Shown piece by piece: positions 1 to 7,525 of a stretch of 64,000 nucleotides of DNA. Source of the stretch: Nostoc sp. LEGE 06077 (lineage in GTDB: Bacteria; Cyanobacteriota; Cyanobacteriia; Cyanobacteriales; Nostocaceae); assembly GCF_015207705.1 (NCBI RefSeq), contig NZ_JADEWI010000038.1, positions 1-64,000 of the forward strand, read 5' to 3'. The position numbers and the translations under genes were made by a program. Every line of letters starts with the position of its first letter. Position 1 is the first letter of the stretch. The notes under the pieces are model-generated. The model did no database searches. It was not told the origin of the DNA and saw nothing but the letters and a program-made list of their open reading frames with translations.

Positions 1-68
1 TGTTTTCTCAGCCGCTCACGTAATTCCTCGGCTGACTCTTTTATTTTTACTTTGGTGACTCCTGCCAT
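1..68 (-). CDS. N-terminus of an IS630-like transposase or HTH protein (partial)
   Basis: A minus-strand reading frame begins with ATG at 68 and runs off the left edge. Only about 22 residues are visible, starting MAGVTKVKIKESAEELRERL. This charged helical start resembles, from memory, the beginning of winged-helix proteins linked to IS630-family transposases in Nostoc, but no domain can be confirmed from so little sequence. The gene could equally be another HTH protein. Confidence 0.4.
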   Translation of the reverse strand, partial: MAGVTKVKIKESAEELRERLRK

Positions 69-127
69 GAACGTCTGCTCATATTTCTGATTTAACTATT
101 TCTATCATGTTTTTCGTGAATTGGTAT

Positions 128-161
128 CACCTGTTACCTGTCACCTATTCCCTGTCCCCTA
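128..161. repeat. Short CCTGTCN-type tandem repeats
   Basis: Degenerate copies of a roughly seven-base CCTGTNA/CCTGTCC unit follow one another. They resemble the short tandemly repeated sequences common between genes of heterocystous cyanobacteria. No coding role is evident. Confidence 0.45.
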
Positions 162-168
162 CTATAAA

Positions 169-194
169 TAAAAAAAGGTAGGAAGCCCTACCTT
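169..194 (-). terminator. Rho-independent terminator downstream of devA
   Basis: Bases 175-182 and 187-194 form a perfect eight-base stem (AAGGTAGG/CCTACCTT) around a four-base loop. Read on the minus strand, the stem is followed by a run of U from the A-tract at 169-176. It lies about 100 bases past the devA stop codon, so it would end the devBCA transcript. Confidence 0.65.
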
Positions 195-293
195 ATACCC
201 AAAAAAAAGCATTTTGTAACCAAATACATCATTTAATATCACATACAGTTGTGACGACAATATTGCAAACACGCGACGAATATATGAATATTT

Positions 294-986
294 TCACATC
301 TTGACTGCTTGCACTAGTTTGCCATCTTCCATCTGCACAATGCGATCGGCAATGTCTAAAATTCGATGGTCGTGAGTCACCATGAGGATGGTACTGCCTT
401 GTTCTTTGGCGAGTTTTTGCATGAGGTTCACCACATCTCGACCTGACTGACTATCAAGGGCGGCGGTAGGTTCATCCGCTAAGACAATTTGGGGATAACT
501 CACCAAGGCGCGGGCGATCGCCACTCTTTGTTTTTGTCCGCCAGAGAGTTTATCAGGATAGTAATGTAGGTGATTCCCCAAACCAACCTGCTCTAACATC
601 TGGGTTGAGCGAGTTTGGATTTCTTGAGTGCTAATATTTTGGTGTAACTCTAAACCGATTTTGACGTTCTGCACGGCTGTTAAACTACCATGCAGGTTGT
701 GTGCTTGAAAGATATAACCGTTATGGCGGCGTGTCTGCACTAATTGTTCAGCGGTACCACCGCAAAGTTCTTGTCCTAAAACCCGTAAGCTGCCAAACTG
801 TGGAGAGCGCAACCCACCAACTAAGGTTAACAATGTAGTTTTACCAGAACCGGAGGGGCCTGTCAAAATAATAATTTCACCAGCGTTAATTTCTAAGTTG
901 ATTTTAAATAATACTTGCTTACGCAGTGGCCCATGACCAAAGTAGTGATTGAGATTATCAATGGAAATAATGGGTGTGTGATTCAT
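294..986 (-). CDS. devA: DevA-family ABC exporter ATP-binding protein
   Basis: This 230-residue protein is the ATPase of a DevBCA-type exporter, a MacB/LolD-like machine that moves glycolipids or other hydrophobic compounds out with a TolC-like channel. Walker A (GPSGSGKTT) is near residue 43, the signature LSGGQKQRVAIARAL near 145, and Walker B (IVLADEPTAALD) follows. I chose ATG 986 because MNHTPIISIDNL aligns with family N-termini. An upstream in-frame ATG at 1070 would add 28 unrelated residues. It is the last gene of a minus-strand devB-devC-devA order, separated from devC by an opposing Uma2 gene. Nostoc genomes carry several DevBCA paralogues, so the cargo cannot be named. Confidence 0.88.
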   Translation of the reverse strand: MNHTPIISIDNLNHYFGHGPLRKQVLFKINLEINAGEIIILTGPSGSGKTTLLTLVGGLRSPQFGSLRVLGQELCGGTAEQLVQTRRHNGYIFQAHNLHGSLTAVQNVKIGLELHQNISTQEIQTRSTQMLEQVGLGNHLHYYPDKLSGGQKQRVAIARALVSYPQIVLADEPTAALDSQSGRDVVNLMQKLAKEQGSTILMVTHDHRILDIADRIVQMEDGKLVQAVKM

Positions 987-1215
987 TAGTAAGTCGTAAT
1001 TTAATGAGAAATTCTCAGTATCTTTCGAGTGTGTGACGCTGTTGCAACAAGTGAGGCGATCGCTGCACAAACGATACTAAAATTGAAAAATATAGGACTC
1101 CTAGTTGATTTTTGAAAAAACTCAGTACAGTTTCGCTTCCCTGTTCCCTAGCTTCACGAGTAAGTTCAGAAATCAAATCGGATTGCTATATATTGCTGTT
1201 CTTTATACAGATAAT

Positions 1216-1803
1216 ATGAACACTAACACCGTCAGTTTACCTGCTCCCCTCGAACTAAATATTGACTTAACTGACGAGCAGTTTTTTCAACTTTGTCAAA
1301 ATAATCGTGACTTGAGATTTGAGCGGACAGCTACAGGGGAATTAATTATTATGCCACCGACAGGAAGCGAAACTGGTTACTACAATGCCGATCTAACTTA
1401 TCAGTTAAGAGCTTGGAGTCGCCAGAATCAGCTAGGAAAATCTTTTGACTCTTCGGCTGGATTCAAACTTCCTAACGGTGCAGAACGTTCTCCTGATGCG
1501 TCTTGGGTGAAAATAGAACGGTGGAACACTTTGACTCAAGCTGAAAAAGAAAGATTTGCGCCTTTATGTCCTGATTTTGTGGTTGAATTAATTTCTCCCA
1601 GTGATTCCCTAGAAAAGACACGCGCCAAGATAAGAGAATATATGGATAATGGCGCAAAATTGGGATGGTTAATTAATCGTCAACAGCAGCAGGTAGAAAT
1701 TTATCGCCCCAATCAAGAAGTTGAAATTTTGCAAAGTCCGCAAACTTTATCGGGAGAGGATGTTTTACCCGGATTTGTTTTGGATTTAACGGAAATATTT
1801 TAA
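1216..1803 (+). CDS. Uma2-family (DUF820) putative restriction endonuclease-like protein
   Basis: This 195-residue protein belongs to the Uma2 family, whose members have a PD-(D/E)XK nuclease fold and are numerous in cyanobacteria. Their physiological role is unsettled. Family features visible are the RTATGELIIMPPTG strand region, SSAGFKLPNGAERSPDASWV carrying the expected catalytic Asp, and CPDFVVELISPSDSLEKTRAK with the Glu and Lys of the core. ATG 1216 (MNTNTVSLP) fits the family start, and an upstream ATG would add 37 unrelated residues. The gene runs opposite to the flanking exporter genes and overlaps the end of devC by four bases, so it looks inserted into that operon. Confidence 0.85.
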   Translation: MNTNTVSLPAPLELNIDLTDEQFFQLCQNNRDLRFERTATGELIIMPPTGSETGYYNADLTYQLRAWSRQNQLGKSFDSSAGFKLPNGAERSPDASWVKIERWNTLTQAEKERFAPLCPDFVVELISPSDSLEKTRAKIREYMDNGAKLGWLINRQQQQVEIYRPNQEVEILQSPQTLSGEDVLPGFVLDLTEIF

Positions 1804-2975
1804 AACATATCCGCAGGATCAGCAGATTGCAGTTTACGAGTAGCGATCGCCCCGGAAATTGCACACATCATAAAAGTGAGAATTATTACTTGTAATCCCC
1901 GAATTAAAGTCATATACATTGGTAGATTTGTCGCGGCGCGGGTTAGCTGATAAAGTCCCAATGATACGGCTACACCGGGAATAAAACCTAGTAGTGCTAA
2001 AATTAATGCCTCTTCAAAAACTACACTGAGTAAATAGTAATTGCGATAGCCAATAGCTTTAAAGGTCGCATATTCCCTAATATGGGCATTAACATCAGTC
2101 GAAAGCACTTGGTAAACAATAATTACCCCAACCACAAATCCCATTGAGACACCCAGACTAAAAATAAATCCAATGGGTGAATTTGTTCGCCAAAAGTTGT
2201 TCTCAAATTCAATAAATTCGGCATGAGTTAGCACCTTGACATCATCTCTCAGGTGTGCTTTCAATGCCATTGCTACCTGTTTTGCATCATAGCCAGGTTG
2301 TACCTTAATTAAGCCCAAACTGATACTACTTGACTGTCGTCGGGGAAAGATTCGCAAAAAGTTTTGATCACTAGTCATCAGACTACCATCCGCCCCAAAA
2401 GACGCACCAACTTGGAATAATCCACTAATTCTAATGGTGCGTCGTTCCATTTCTGTGGTGAGGATTTTACCTTGATCAATTTGGGCGATCGCTTTTTGGT
2501 AATCGCCTCTAGCACCACGGTCAAACAGAACATTATCAGGTAAGGCGATCGTCTGCAATTGTTGGTTGACATCGGTTAAATCAAAGGCTGGCTTATTGGG
2601 ATTAAACCCAATTACTAACACCCCAGTCTCGCGCCGCGTTTGCGGATTCTTCCAAATACTGTTACTAAAATACATTGGTTCGGCTGACTTGACCCCAGGT
2701 ACATCCATCGCTTGGTACAAGCGTCGCCGCGAAAACGAAGACATACTTTGCAGGTTTCGGGCTTGAGGACTGAGTAACACAATATCTGCTTGTAAACTTC
2801 GATGCAGTCTTGTGTTACTGTCATACAATGCAGTCTCAAAGCCAAGCTGCATAAACATCAGCACATCCGCAAAGGCAATGCCTGATAATGCTACCAACAG
2901 CCGACTTTTTTCATGACTCAGTTGCAGCCACCCTAAAGGTGTGCGTCGCTGGATTTGTTTGATAAGCCACATCAT
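1800..2975 (-). CDS. devC: DevC-family ABC exporter permease
   Basis: This 391-residue inner-membrane permease has the DevC/MacB layout. A first membrane segment (LLVALSGIAFADVLMFMQLG) lies near residues 26-45. A large periplasmic domain follows, and three more membrane segments of FtsX type fill about residues 270-385. The N-terminal TPLGWLQLSHEKSRLL motif is typical of DevC proteins. It would pair with DevA and with the DevB membrane-fusion protein encoded upstream. The devB-devC gap is over 400 bases and holds a MITE-like repeat, which may weaken co-transcription. The 3' end overlaps the opposing Uma2 gene by four bases. Confidence 0.88.
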   Translation of the reverse strand: MMWLIKQIQRRTPLGWLQLSHEKSRLLVALSGIAFADVLMFMQLGFETALYDSNTRLHRSLQADIVLLSPQARNLQSMSSFSRRRLYQAMDVPGVKSAEPMYFSNSIWKNPQTRRETGVLVIGFNPNKPAFDLTDVNQQLQTIALPDNVLFDRGARGDYQKAIAQIDQGKILTTEMERRTIRISGLFQVGASFGADGSLMTSDQNFLRIFPRRQSSSISLGLIKVQPGYDAKQVAMALKAHLRDDVKVLTHAEFIEFENNFWRTNSPIGFIFSLGVSMGFVVGVIIVYQVLSTDVNAHIREYATFKAIGYRNYYLLSVVFEEALILALLGFIPGVAVSLGLYQLTRAATNLPMYMTLIRGLQVIILTFMMCAISGAIATRKLQSADPADMF

Positions 2976-3069
2976 AAATTAAGTGCTGAGTACTGAGTAT
3001 AAAGAAATATAGCGTTTCCATCTCTGGTGAGGTACAAAATTACCCCTCCCCAACCCTCCTTTTGGCAAG

Positions 3070-3278
3070 GCTACCGTGTACACACAAATCGGAAATTTGC
3101 AGTCTGAAACCGTATCCCGCCTTGAACTAAAGTTCCAGGCTCATAGCCAAAGTCTACTGAAGTAGACTGGAATCAATTTATTTTTGAGTCCTCTTGAGAG
3201 GACTTATGCTATTAGACTCGGAATTCATTCCGAGGCGGGACAGATGCACTACACGAATATTTCTGTGTACACCGTAGC
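3070..3278. repeat. MITE-like repeat element, copy 1
   Basis: This 209-base non-coding element has imperfect terminal inverted repeats, GCTACCGTGTACACACAAAT at the left and ATTTCTGTGTACACCGTAGC at the right (18 of 20 bases pair). Inside are nested hairpins: CCCGCC/GGCGGG, GGAACTTTAGTTC-like, AGTCTACT/AGTAGACT, CCTCTTGAGAGG and GGAATTCATTCC. A second copy of almost the same length lies at 11262-11469. It sits between devB and devC. No transposase is encoded. Confidence 0.75.
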
Positions 3279-3388
3279 CCTGGGGAGGGTGCGCGACAGC
3301 GCGAGTGGGGTGTATTTCATCTGCTGGGGAATTGCTATGGTATTTTTTGACCAATAACAAAGGACAAATGACCAATGACAAACAGCAA

Positions 3389-4585
3389 TCAACGTTGAAT
3401 TACCACTTTGACTTGCAAATTACTCAAAGTGGCGGCTTTTTGGCTGGATGCTTGATCTAGTTTGATATGTACTTGGACTACTCGGTTATCAATATTACTT
3501 AGAGGGTCACTATTGACTAGATTTTGTCGCCGCACTTGCAAGCCTTTGCGTTCTACTGTTCCTTGCAATTCAATAGGCAAAAAATCACCGACTATTTGCA
3601 CTTTTTGTCCTGGGCTGACTTTGCCAATATCGCTTTCGTAAACTTCTGCGACAACATACATTTGGCTGGTTTGTCCAATGTCCGCAATGCCATCGTTACC
3701 GATTAATTCCCCTGGCTGGGTGTGGATTTCAAATACTTGACCATCTTGGAGCGATCGCACATAAGCTTGTTGTAAATTTACCTTAGCCCGATTCATTGTG
3801 GCGATCGCACGATTCACTTCGGCTTGGGCAACTTCCACATCGACTTTCGGCACGTCGGTAATTTGGTCTAAAGTAGCTGTGGCTTCTTTAAGTTGTTGCT
3901 GACTAGATGTTTGAATGCGTTTTAACTGGGCTTGGGCTTCTTGGAGTGTTTTTTGGGCAGTTTCTAAATTTAAGCGTTTACTATCTCGTTGAGAAACCGA
4001 AATTGCACCTTCTTTAAACAGAATTTGATAACGATTATTTTCAATGACAGCGTTTTCGACTTCGGCTTGTAAACGGGCAACAGTTGCCGCTTGAGAAGCA
4101 ATATTTCCTTGGCGTTCTGCTTCTAGACTGGCAATTTTTGCTGTTTGGGCGGAAATCTCCCCGCGTTTTGCCCCTACTTGAGTGCGATTTAAATTCGCTT
4201 GGGCGACTTTGACTTGTTCTTGTGCTTCTTTAAATGCTGCTTCTAAGCGATCGCGATTATCTAAAATGGCAATTATTTGCCCTGCTTTTACCTTATCCCC
4301 TTCATTAATTAATAATTGTTCAACTCGATTAACTTCAGTTGATGTCGAAGCTGAGAGTTGTATAACTTTTCCCTTTGGTTCAATTCGCCCCAAAGCTGTG
4401 ACTGTTTTAATTTCTGGCAACAGTACTGCTGGAATTTGCGCCCTTTGATTAGCCGCTTCCCGAAATTTTAATACAGTAAAAATACTACTGCCAATTACGG
4501 TTAAAGATACAATAGTGGCGATAAAAAAGGGTGGACGGAAAATAGACTGACGAGATATCGGCCTGCCTAGCTTTGAGTTTTGCAC
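3389..4585 (-). CDS. devB: DevB-family (HlyD-like) membrane fusion protein
   Basis: This 398-residue periplasmic adaptor links the DevCA ABC transporter to an outer-membrane TolC-like channel. One N-terminal membrane anchor (about residues 19-40) is followed by a lipoyl half-motif (VTALGRIEPKGKVIQLSAS), a long coiled-coil hairpin (about 110-260, rich in Ala, Gln and Glu), the second lipoyl half (RSLQDGQVFEIHTQPGELI) and a beta-barrel region to the C-terminus. It is the first gene of the minus-strand operon. Its promoter region is shared with a divergent TetR gene and holds two candidate operators, so repression by that regulator is likely. Confidence 0.9.
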   Translation of the reverse strand: MQNSKLGRPISRQSIFRPPFFIATIVSLTVIGSSIFTVLKFREAANQRAQIPAVLLPEIKTVTALGRIEPKGKVIQLSASTSTEVNRVEQLLINEGDKVKAGQIIAILDNRDRLEAAFKEAQEQVKVAQANLNRTQVGAKRGEISAQTAKIASLEAERQGNIASQAATVARLQAEVENAVIENNRYQILFKEGAISVSQRDSKRLNLETAQKTLQEAQAQLKRIQTSSQQQLKEATATLDQITDVPKVDVEVAQAEVNRAIATMNRAKVNLQQAYVRSLQDGQVFEIHTQPGELIGNDGIADIGQTSQMYVVAEVYESDIGKVSPGQKVQIVGDFLPIELQGTVERKGLQVRRQNLVNSDPLSNIDNRVVQVHIKLDQASSQKAATLSNLQVKVVIQR

Positions 4586-4720
4586 GATAGCATACCTTTG
4601 AAACCATTCCAGATTGGTTGATTCAAATGCGGGAAAAATAGAATTTTGGTAAATGTCTTGACCCAGTTTGGACGTAGATGCTCAACGGTTATAAGAGAAC
4701 AATGAAGCGGGAAATACAAA

Positions 4721-4772
4721 ACTAAACCGTATAGTTATATAATTAGGATTATACTAAACCGAGTAGTTTAGT
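4721..4772. promoter_or_regulatory. Candidate TetR operators between devB and the tetR gene
   Basis: Two direct copies of ACTAAACCGNNTAGTT occur at 4721-4736 and 4753-4768. Each has dyad symmetry, and the second extends to ACTAAAC-6-GTTTAGT (4753-4772). Paired dyads in the shared 303-base region of a divergent TetR regulator and exporter operon are the usual arrangement for autoregulated repressor sites. Binding is inferred, not shown. Confidence 0.65.
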
Positions 4773-4888
4773 CAAGCCATAGCCAAAAAGTATTTACTAT
4801 TTAAGAGCATTGCCAGACTTGCTTTCGACTCAAGTGTTACAGCTACAGAAATTCTTAAGACAGATTACAAGATAAGGAATATTGAAAA

Positions 4889-5506
4889 ATGGCACGCCCA
4901 AAAGCGGGGGAAATTGACCGTTCAAATTCAACAGATAAAGTAGAAAAGATTCTCCAAGGGGCAATGCAGGAGTTTCTTGCTCATGGCTATGCTGCTACGA
5001 GTATGGATAAAGTGGCAGAAGCAGCCAGCGTTTCTAAAGCCACGGTATACAGCCATTTTCAAGATAAACAAGGGTTATTTCGGGCATTAATCGAAAAACT
5101 GGCAAGAAAGCGATTTCATTCAATTTTGGGGACACAACCCCTCTACGGAGAACCTTATGTTGTGCTGCGGCGGTTAGCCAAAACAGCATTAGATCAGATG
5201 GTGAATGACCAAGAATATCAAGCATTTGAACGCTTGCTAATGGGAGAGTCAGCGCGATTTCCCGAATTAGCACAGGTGTTTATTGCTAGTATTGCCAAAC
5301 CCGCCATTGAGACTATCAGTAAATATTTAGCCTCTTGTGCCGAATTAAACATCCCCGACCCAGAAGCCACAGCGAGAATACTCATTGGTTCATTAGTGCA
5401 TTTTGTGATTACACAGGAGATTATGCACGGTAAAAATATTATGCCAATGGAGAGCGATCGCATTATCGATGCTTTAACACACCTGATTGTCAATTGCGCT
5501 GATTAA
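4889..5506 (+). CDS. TetR/AcrR-family transcriptional regulator
   Basis: This 205-residue protein has a clear TetR N-terminal DNA-binding domain at about residues 20-65 (AMQEFLAHGYAATSMDKVAEAASVSKATVYSHFQDKQGLF, the HTH with its conserved KATVYSHF turn). An AcrR/AefR-like helical ligand domain follows. It is divergent from devB, which makes local control of the DevBCA exporter its most likely role. The two dyad repeats upstream are its probable operators. Its 3' end overlaps the end of the convergent glycosyltransferase gene by 17 bases. The inducer is unknown. Confidence 0.88.
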   Translation: MARPKAGEIDRSNSTDKVEKILQGAMQEFLAHGYAATSMDKVAEAASVSKATVYSHFQDKQGLFRALIEKLARKRFHSILGTQPLYGEPYVVLRRLAKTALDQMVNDQEYQAFERLLMGESARFPELAQVFIASIAKPAIETISKYLASCAELNIPDPEATARILIGSLVHFVITQEIMHGKNIMPMESDRIIDALTHLIVNCAD

Positions 5507-7103
5507 CCGCTTGTAACTTCCATAAACCGAAAACTGGATTTTTCCCTAGATAAAGAGGTTCTAGATTATAGCTAACTCTGAGATATTTATATAACTTTCT
5601 TGATGGATAAAACAAAAATAAACTATCTTGCTTTTTGGGAATCACCAACGCTTGAGGCTGAGTCGTTAGTTGAAAACTCGCATCTGAATTAAGTAGATGA
5701 GTTAGTCCTAAAATATAGGGAAATTTCGCATCACTCACTACTACAGGCTGGAGAGTTTGATTGAGGACAGTTGCAACTTGATCTAACCTTAAATTATTTG
5801 CCGCACCTTTATTCCACCAAATCCCAGCCGAAGAAATAATTACACAAGATATAACACCACAAGAAATTACAAAAATAGTAATTAATCTCCAGATTTTTTG
5901 CCATTTTAGACTTTGAATTAAGACTAATTTACTTGCCAACAAATGAGCTATAGTTAATTGAATTCCTAAAAATGTCGGTATCAAATATCTCGCAACTCCC
6001 GAACGTCTACCACCAAAGAGAATATCAGGGATTATTAATGCGATCGCTGTTGGGAAAGTAAAAGTGAGTAGAAATAGCCACGTAGTTTTAGGCGTTGAAC
6101 GACAGAGATAGTAGAATCCATAGCCAATTAAAATTAGTAATGCCAAAGTAAGTGGTATCAACCAAACGATTGCTTTAATTGATGTATTTTCATTAATATT
6201 CATCCAATCGAGAAAAAGCCGGGTGATATTCAGCAGCCACTTACCCATTAAAGCTGGTAAACTAGTCGGTTCTGTAATCCAATCTAATCGTTGAATTCTG
6301 CCAGACATTTTGCCTTGGTAAATAACTATCAACCAAGGCAAGAAAGCTATAATGGCTACCATCAAAGATAATATATAAGCAATTAATGTCTTAGTTAGTT
6401 TATAACTATTGATTACTAATATATAAATTCCATGCCCAAGTGGCACAAAGATTGAGAACAAAAATGTGTAAAAACTTAAAATGAGTGTAATTGTATAAAT
6501 CACCCAACTAAAAAAAGTCTTTTTTCTTAAAGCCAGTAGTAGGGAATAATTAGAAATTAGAATGCTCAATGTCCAGAGGCTGTATTCTCTAGCCTCCTGA
6601 GCATATAATATATGAAACGGTGAGATGGCTATTAGTGATATAGATATCCAACTTGTTAATCTCGACTTAAATAATTCTTGACACAAATAATATATACCGA
6701 CTAAAGAAAATACACTAATAATGGCAGATAAGCTTCTAATTATAGCTACTGAATTACCAAGCCAAGCTGACCATAACCAAGCAAGATAATAATATAGTGG
6801 TGGATGTTGAGAGTCTTCTAAAGCTAACCGAGTAATTGCACTATTGATACCTTGGTCAATATTTACCTGTTGATATTCTTTCAATATGTCAATATTGACA
6901 ATTGCACCATTATAAAACTTTTCGATAATTTCTAAAGTGGAATGACCAGAAAGCCATAACGATGTATAAACTTCATCTGTCCAATAAACTTTGTGATCAA
7001 GATTAGCAAAACGGAAATAAATTCCCAGCAACAAGATACAAATAACCAGAATTTTTAGCCAGATAAAATCTCTTTTGTGATGTTGGCTATCGAGAGTTTT
7101 CAT
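5490..7103 (-). CDS. Membrane glycosyltransferase, ArnT/PMT-like (GT39/GT83 type)
   Basis: This protein of about 537 residues has a dozen or so hydrophobic segments and the ArnT/PMT N-terminal pattern. A first membrane helix is followed by YFRFANLDHKVYWTDEVYT, which carries the acidic residue expected in the first luminal loop, and later SQHPPLYYYLAWLWSAWLG. Such enzymes transfer sugars from polyprenyl-phosphate carriers to lipid, protein or polysaccharide outside the inner membrane. I chose ATG 7103 (MKTLDSQHH). The upstream in-frame ATG at 7190 would translate through an interspersed palindromic repeat. The acceptor is not evident. Confidence 0.8.
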   Translation of the reverse strand: MKTLDSQHHKRDFIWLKILVICILLLGIYFRFANLDHKVYWTDEVYTSLWLSGHSTLEIIEKFYNGAIVNIDILKEYQQVNIDQGINSAITRLALEDSQHPPLYYYLAWLWSAWLGNSVAIIRSLSAIISVFSLVGIYYLCQELFKSRLTSWISISLIAISPFHILYAQEAREYSLWTLSILISNYSLLLALRKKTFFSWVIYTITLILSFYTFLFSIFVPLGHGIYILVINSYKLTKTLIAYILSLMVAIIAFLPWLIVIYQGKMSGRIQRLDWITEPTSLPALMGKWLLNITRLFLDWMNINENTSIKAIVWLIPLTLALLILIGYGFYYLCRSTPKTTWLFLLTFTFPTAIALIIPDILFGGRRSGVARYLIPTFLGIQLTIAHLLASKLVLIQSLKWQKIWRLITIFVISCGVISCVIISSAGIWWNKGAANNLRLDQVATVLNQTLQPVVVSDAKFPYILGLTHLLNSDASFQLTTQPQALVIPKKQDSLFLFYPSRKLYKYLRVSYNLEPLYLGKNPVFGLWKLQAVNQRN

Positions 7104-7124
7104 GGTAAAAAAATCAAGAGAATA

Positions 7125-7199
7125 GTAGGTTGGTTGTAGCGATCGCGTCACCCAACAAAGTCTAGATGATGTTGGGTTCTGTTCCTCCACCCAACCTAC
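7125..7199. repeat. Interspersed palindromic repeat ending in GTAGGTTGG/CCAACCTAC
   Basis: The arms GTAGGTTGG (from 7125) and CCAACCTAC (to 7199) pair across a 75-base segment that also holds CCCAACA/TGTTGGG. The sequence resembles a repeat very common upstream of cyanobacterial genes. It lies just upstream of the glycosyltransferase start. Confidence 0.55.
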
Positions 7200-7525
7200 A
7201 TCTAAGTGGGCGATTTTTCTAGTAGACTATTGGTTCTAATTTAATGCAAGTATGTTTTTACACTTATATTACTTAGTGTCATCTTGCCAAGTAAGTATTT
7301 TTGCTTGCTAAAGTAACAGCAATTAGCCTCATCTTTACATTCGGATACAAATTCGTGGTAAGTAGTTACTAACGATGAACTATGTAAGTCTATTTACAAG
7401 TTGTAATTGAGCAATTTCAAGAAGAAAGCACAAATTTGTTGCCTCTATACCAACAATTTAACCCCTAGATAGATAAAAATTTGTATGCTGAAGTTAACAG
7501 GTCTTAATAGTTCTTTTTAAAGATT
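7200..7525. other. Intergenic region without a recognised gene
   Basis: This 326-base AT-rich spacer lies between divergent genes, so it should hold promoters for both. I see no open frame of note, no strong hairpin and no clear consensus promoter. Confidence 0.5.

Noticed and set aside
1105-1215. Upstream extension of the Uma2 gene
   Set aside because: The extra 37 residues have no family similarity, and ATG 1216 fits known Uma2 starts.
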